Source: Lagopus muta (lineage: Eukaryota > Chordata > Aves > Galliformes > Phasianidae). Taken from it: a stretch of 64,000 nucleotides of DNA. Under the pieces are notes generated by a model. That model saw only the letters and a list, made by a program, of their open reading frames with translations, did no database searches and was not told the origin of the DNA. The stretch spans positions 11,275,469-11,339,468 of the forward strand of contig NC_064472.1 of NCBI RefSeq assembly GCF_023343835.1. Direction: 5' to 3'. Position numbers and translations under genes: made by a program. Below, piece by piece: positions 60,277 through 64,000 of the stretch. Within the stretch, counting starts at the first letter, position 1. Every line of letters starts with the position of its first letter.

Positions 60277-63200
60277 CTGAGGATGAACATTTTAACAAGT
60301 CAGTTTTTCTTTGTTGGCAATGATCAAGGAAACAATTAAAAAAACCAAAAAGTTAATCCAAGGAAGCACATTAAGACTTGCCACTATTGAACTTTTGGAG
60401 GTTTATTTATTTATTTATTTTGCATTTGATCTCTAAATCAAACATTGCACCTTACCTAATTTCATCATTTCTTTCAAAAATTCTGGAATTCTGAAGGTTT
60501 AAATTACGTATTTTTCCTTCATAGGTTATGAGTTTTTACTATTTAAAATAAACTTATCCTCACCCTTTGCAACACTGAATTTTCTTAGATGATCTCTCTT
60601 TCCGTGCGATTCATCACAATCAAATTTAAATGCCTCAAGGTCGGAAGTCTCATGTGAGCTGGTTCTCTGTACTTCTTGCAAGGCAGCAGGTAGACAGGGT
60701 ACTCAAATCACCTTGAGGACTTTTGTTGAAACACAGATGCGTTTAATGTGGGCTAACCCAACTATTCCTTTGATTGTTGGTTCTCTTTCCCCCACCCTTT
60801 GCCTTTTCTAGATTCAATGCTTTAGGGAAATAATAGGGTGCTTTTTGTTTTGCAGAGAAGATCTGCTGGGAATGAAGTACAAGGGGAGAAGGATGCAGGA
60901 ACATGGTCTCAAGTTGTGCCAGGGGAGTTTTAGTTTGGATATCAGGAAACACTTCTTTACAAGCACTGGAATAGGCTCCCCAGGAAGGTGGTTGAGTCAC
61001 CATCCCTGCATGTGTTTAAAAACCATTTGGATGTGGTGCTCAGGGACATGATTTAGAAGAGGATTGTTAATTAGGATAGTATGGTTAGGTTGTGGTTGGA
61101 CTTGATGATCTTTAAGGTCTTTTCCAACCTGAGCAATTCTATGATTCTAAGTACCCTTTGGTTGGCCTTTGTTACTGGCCATTGAAGAAGTCTAGACAGC
61201 TTAAGTAGAGCTGCTCTCATTGTAAGTGCCTGAAATGCATTGTGCCGAGTCTAAGCTTTTGTGTATGCTTTATCAGGTTTCAGAGATAAACTGGATTTTG
61301 TCTCCAGACTTCTTATTGATATTAATCAAATAACATTTTTTCAAACACTTTTTTTGCACCTGTCCTCTTGGCAATAAGCTTCTTGACCTGGTTGATACAG
61401 AAGATATTAAGTTAAAAGTGAATCTTATTCTTCATGAATCTTCAAGAAATATATACAGCTTAGAAAATTTTTGTTCAAATTGTATTAATGTTAACAAAGC
61501 TAGTAAATGGAACACCCTTGCTTCTTACTTGTCTTCACTACTGCTCTCCACCTTTAAAGTAAAGTGCTTTCCCTTACCCTTCCATAAGACTATTTTTAGT
61601 TGCTGAACATTTCATTACACACTTTCACTGAAAGAAAAAAAAAAAAGAGGGTGAAGATATGTTTTAGCAGAATGATAGTATTCTACCAGTAGACTCCAAT
61701 CTGACTTGCAGTGAGAATTCATTTTCCCTTAGCAGTGAGGAACTTCTGATTAAGGATCATTTTCCAGCCTTGTCTCAGGGACAAATGCTGTGTAAATTTG
61801 CAAGTTGAGGAGGGCAAAATGTAATATTTTTCCTTAGTTTGTTATCTCACCCTGTGATATTTCTTCAAAAAAGAACAAGTTTGTGTTTTGAAATGTGAGC
61901 CTGTATTCACATCGATGCAACTGTACTATGCTGAGAAAATGTCATAGTCATCTACTTACCTATACAAGCTGAATACTGTGTTGCCATTATGCATCAGGTA
62001 CACATACACTTCCTCCACATCTTCATGTTTCATCATATTGAAGGTGAAGAAATACACCCCTGAAATGATTACCAAAGTATTTTCTTCATAGAGGGAAGTA
62101 GCCACTCTACAGACTACTTCTTGCTTAGGAAAAAAAAAAAAAGCAGCTGAGACCAAAATTACTTCAGCTTTTTCAGTGGGCATTTTGCTCTGCTTGCAGC
62201 GAAACCAAAACCTGGTTCATTTTTGTTCTACATGTGTTGGGGGTTAAGCCATGTCCTGTTCCAAAAGAATGACTTTACTTGAACACAGATGGACTGCCCA
62301 TCCCTTCCATCTGACTGAAAGTGAAATTTCCCAAAGGCTGAGTGTAGTGATTTTTCTTTCACATTCTTTTCCTTGTTTTCATGTTCCTGCCTACTCCTGA
62401 AAGGGCTCAGTCTTGGAGGCCATCAGGTAGCCAGCACGCCACCAGGACCACTCAGGGCATGAGCAATTGTAACAGCACTCACTGCTGCTCTCCTGGTTGT
62501 AATGCATCCTGTGCAATGCACTACTTTTTCTGCTTGCACAGCAGGTCCCTCTCTATCATCATTCTGAGCTATTTCATTTCTGAAAGGTACCAACAATATT
62601 ACTAGAGCAGCTCTGTTACATATCACAAGCTTTACAAAATGCCTGCAGGAGGGAGGCCTACCTTCTTTTGCTTGAACTGTAGTTTGGTAGCATCGGCCCT
62701 ACAATGGGGAGCTTGCAGCATGCATCAAAGTTGTTGAACAGGTCAAAGTTTATTAATTTCCACACACATTTTTGAGTGATTCTTTGTAGAGCTAGGAGTT
62801 GTATTGAATGATCCTTATGGGTCCCTTCCAACTCAGGTTTTTATGGTTCCATATACTAACCATAATATTATTGTATATATGTATATATGTGTATGTATAT
62901 ATATATAATATTATATATTATATATTATATATTATATACCTTATAATAATAATAATAATAATATACCTTATTAATAATAATATTATTATATATAATAGTA
63001 ACCTTAATATTGTATTAAAAAAGCAGTTGGCAGGAAAATCACCTATGCTTCTAAGCGCCAGTAAAACAAGTGGCACAGCAAGCTTGGAGGGCCTGACTTC
63101 CATTAAATGTAACATTAAGTGTCATAACTGTAAGTAGATGAATAAAAGGGTGAGAAAGGCCAGATGGAGGAAGATGGTCTTAGTCTTCACTTACTATTGC

Positions 63201-63536
63201 TCTCCCTCCTCCATCTCCACTTGATGGCTGGCAAGCCTTCTGTTGACTTACTCAGTTTCCAGTTTCATTTTCCTGAAAGCAGGTGGTAATCACTTTCCAG
63301 AGTGAGTCTGATCTTGTGCTAACTCAGTACTGTTTTCTCACTGTTACTGACCATGCTTTTCCCCAGAGGTCTGAGAATTACAATCTTTTGTTTGGCAGAT
63401 ACTCACCATTCACTGGAGCACCAAATCTCCCAGTCATTACATCAAAGAAATTCCCAACATTAGTTTCAACACTACTGAAGATGATCCCACTGTTCTGGTT
63501 GCTGAAGTGAGTAGCCATGGAAGCCATGAATGCAAC
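60117..63536 (-). CDS. C1QTNF3: C1QTNF3 (CTRP3), C1q domain exons; 5' part lies outside the window
   Basis: Three exons (63536-63407, 62059-61960, 60276-60117) join in frame to 390 nt, encoding 129 residues plus stop. This is essentially the whole C-terminal globular C1q domain, near-identical to human CTRP3: [60 protein letters not shown] and [20 protein letters not shown] followed by [13 protein letters not shown]. Known family members are secreted trimers with an N-terminal collagen stalk. The signal peptide and collagen exons must lie to the right of 64000, so the gene is partial here only because of the window edge. It is upstream of AMACR in the same orientation, an arrangement that produces readthrough transcripts in human. 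Confidence 0.96.
60277..61959 (-). other. C1QTNF3: C1QTNF3 last intron
   Basis: About 1.7 kb containing one plus-strand CR1 3' segment (60.87-61.15 kb); otherwise nothing recognised. Confidence 0.85.
60868..61148 (+). mobile_element. CR1 3'-end fragment
   Basis: Plus-strand CR1 3' region (GGATATCAGGAAACACTTCT through CTTTAAGGTCTTTTCCAACC and AATTCTATGATTCTA) in the last C1QTNF3 intron. Confidence 0.85.
61960..62059 (-). CDS. C1QTNF3: C1QTNF3 exon, middle C1q segment
   Basis: A 100-nt exon with an ATTTCAG acceptor and GTAAGT donor, encoding [20 protein letters not shown] then [12 protein letters not shown]. The final AG joins a C from the next exon to make Ser. Confidence 0.96.
62785..62852 (+). 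mobile_element. CR1 tail
   Basis: TTGAATGATCCTTATGGGTC then CCTTCCAACTCAGG, the last bases of a CR1 3' end. Confidence 0.6.
62868..63000. repeat. TA/AAT simple-repeat tract
   Basis: Alternating TATA and AATAAT blocks over about 130 bp directly after a CR1 tail, in a C1QTNF3 intron. Confidence 0.9.
63407..63536 (-). CDS. C1QTNF3: C1QTNF3 exon, first C1q segment
   Basis: A 130-nt exon with a TTTTTCCAG acceptor and GTGAGT donor, encoding [20 protein letters not shown] through [11 protein letters not shown] plus one base of a Gly codon. The upstream coding exons are outside the window. Confidence 0.95.
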
Positions 63537-64000
63537 CTGGAAAAATGTACTTCTTAGTCAATCATTCATTAAATGTACATGTGTCGAGGAATCAGCTACA
63601 TTATTTTTTCCTGGATTTGCAGTCTGTTTATTTTCCTGACAGAGATGTTCTTCTAGGGCCTGTTCCAAGGCCATTAAACTCCACCAACAAAACTCCCATT
63701 GAAGGAAGCTAGAAGAGTACTAGCTTTCTTAGATTCAATTGGACTATTCATGACTGCAAAGGTAAGTGTATGGGCAAGTGTTTGCAGGGCAGAACCTTAG
63801 TTTTAGATTTTATTTACCTTCAAGTCTCTCTAGAATGATGCAATAATCAACTGGTATGATGTTTTAGATAAATGTGAATTAACTGGTTTTTATATGCTCC
63901 CAAATGTACTTAAGCTGGATATTGCTTTAAATGGAATATGTTAAATAAACAATCTTGGTAGAATCCATACATGATTGTTACTTGCTAACTACCTTCAAAG
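63537..64000 (-). other. C1QTNF3: C1QTNF3 intron, continuing past the window edge
   Basis: Unique sequence upstream of the first C1q exon; no exon or repeat is recognised before the window ends. Confidence 0.7.

Larger units (their letters stand above)
62060..63406 (-). other. C1QTNF3: C1QTNF3 intron within the C1q domain
   Basis: About 1.35 kb with a short CR1 tail (62785-62852) followed directly by a long TA/AAT simple repeat (62868-63000). Confidence 0.85.

Noticed and set aside
62808-63137. 109-codon Ile/Tyr-rich open frame
   Set aside because: It is a translation of the TA/AAT simple repeat.

Overview
The window is vertebrate nuclear DNA, almost certainly from a bird and most likely chicken (Gallus) chromosome Z. 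Three multi-exon genes with GT-AG introns lie on the minus strand in the order C1QTNF3 - AMACR - SLC45A2, matching the human 5p13 block, part of which is Z-linked in birds. The repeats are typically galliform: dozens of CR1 LINE copies with the (ATTCTRTG)n-type 3' end, an avian ERVL-type solo LTR and a Galluhop-like mariner remnant. The assembled SLC45A2 is 543 aa. Its residues at the positions I recall for chicken and quail plumage alleles (A72, Y277, L347, and T at coding nucleotide 106) are all the ancestral state, which independently supports both the gene model and the species call.

Layout. 1-11.1 kb is intergenic, with a nested CR1 cluster (4.3-8.4 kb) and a 43-bp near-perfect palindrome (1522-1564). 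11.1-13.4 kb holds an unrecognised plus-strand terminal-exon-like segment (11107-11208) and the mariner remnant (12.86-13.34 kb). 13,842-28,252 is SLC45A2 (7 coding exons, minus), with a solo LTR in intron 3 and a 26-G tract in intron 5. About 2 kb of intergenic DNA separates it from AMACR (5 coding exons, minus, 30,342-51,831), which starts in a strong CpG island. AMACR introns, above all intron 1, are loaded with CR1. 52-59.8 kb is intergenic, with a long CR1 that keeps its 5' region but lacks its 3' end (55.2-58.1 kb) and an unassigned exon-like segment (58,582-58,673). 60,117-63,536 carries the last three exons of C1QTNF3 (the C1q domain); its collagen and signal-peptide exons lie beyond the right edge.

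The three genes do not form a pathway. SLC45A2 is a melanosomal transporter needed for pigmentation, AMACR racemises branched-chain and bile-acid acyl-CoAs in peroxisomes and mitochondria, and C1QTNF3 is a secreted C1q/TNF-family protein. Their shared orientation is conserved synteny. I found no convincing new biological system. The observations most worth a second look are the two unassigned exon-like segments, the two long palindromes, the nested CR1s and the unusually 3'-truncated CR1. Exon boundaries were read by eye from splice signals, frame continuity and remembered family sequences. Repeat boundaries are approximate.
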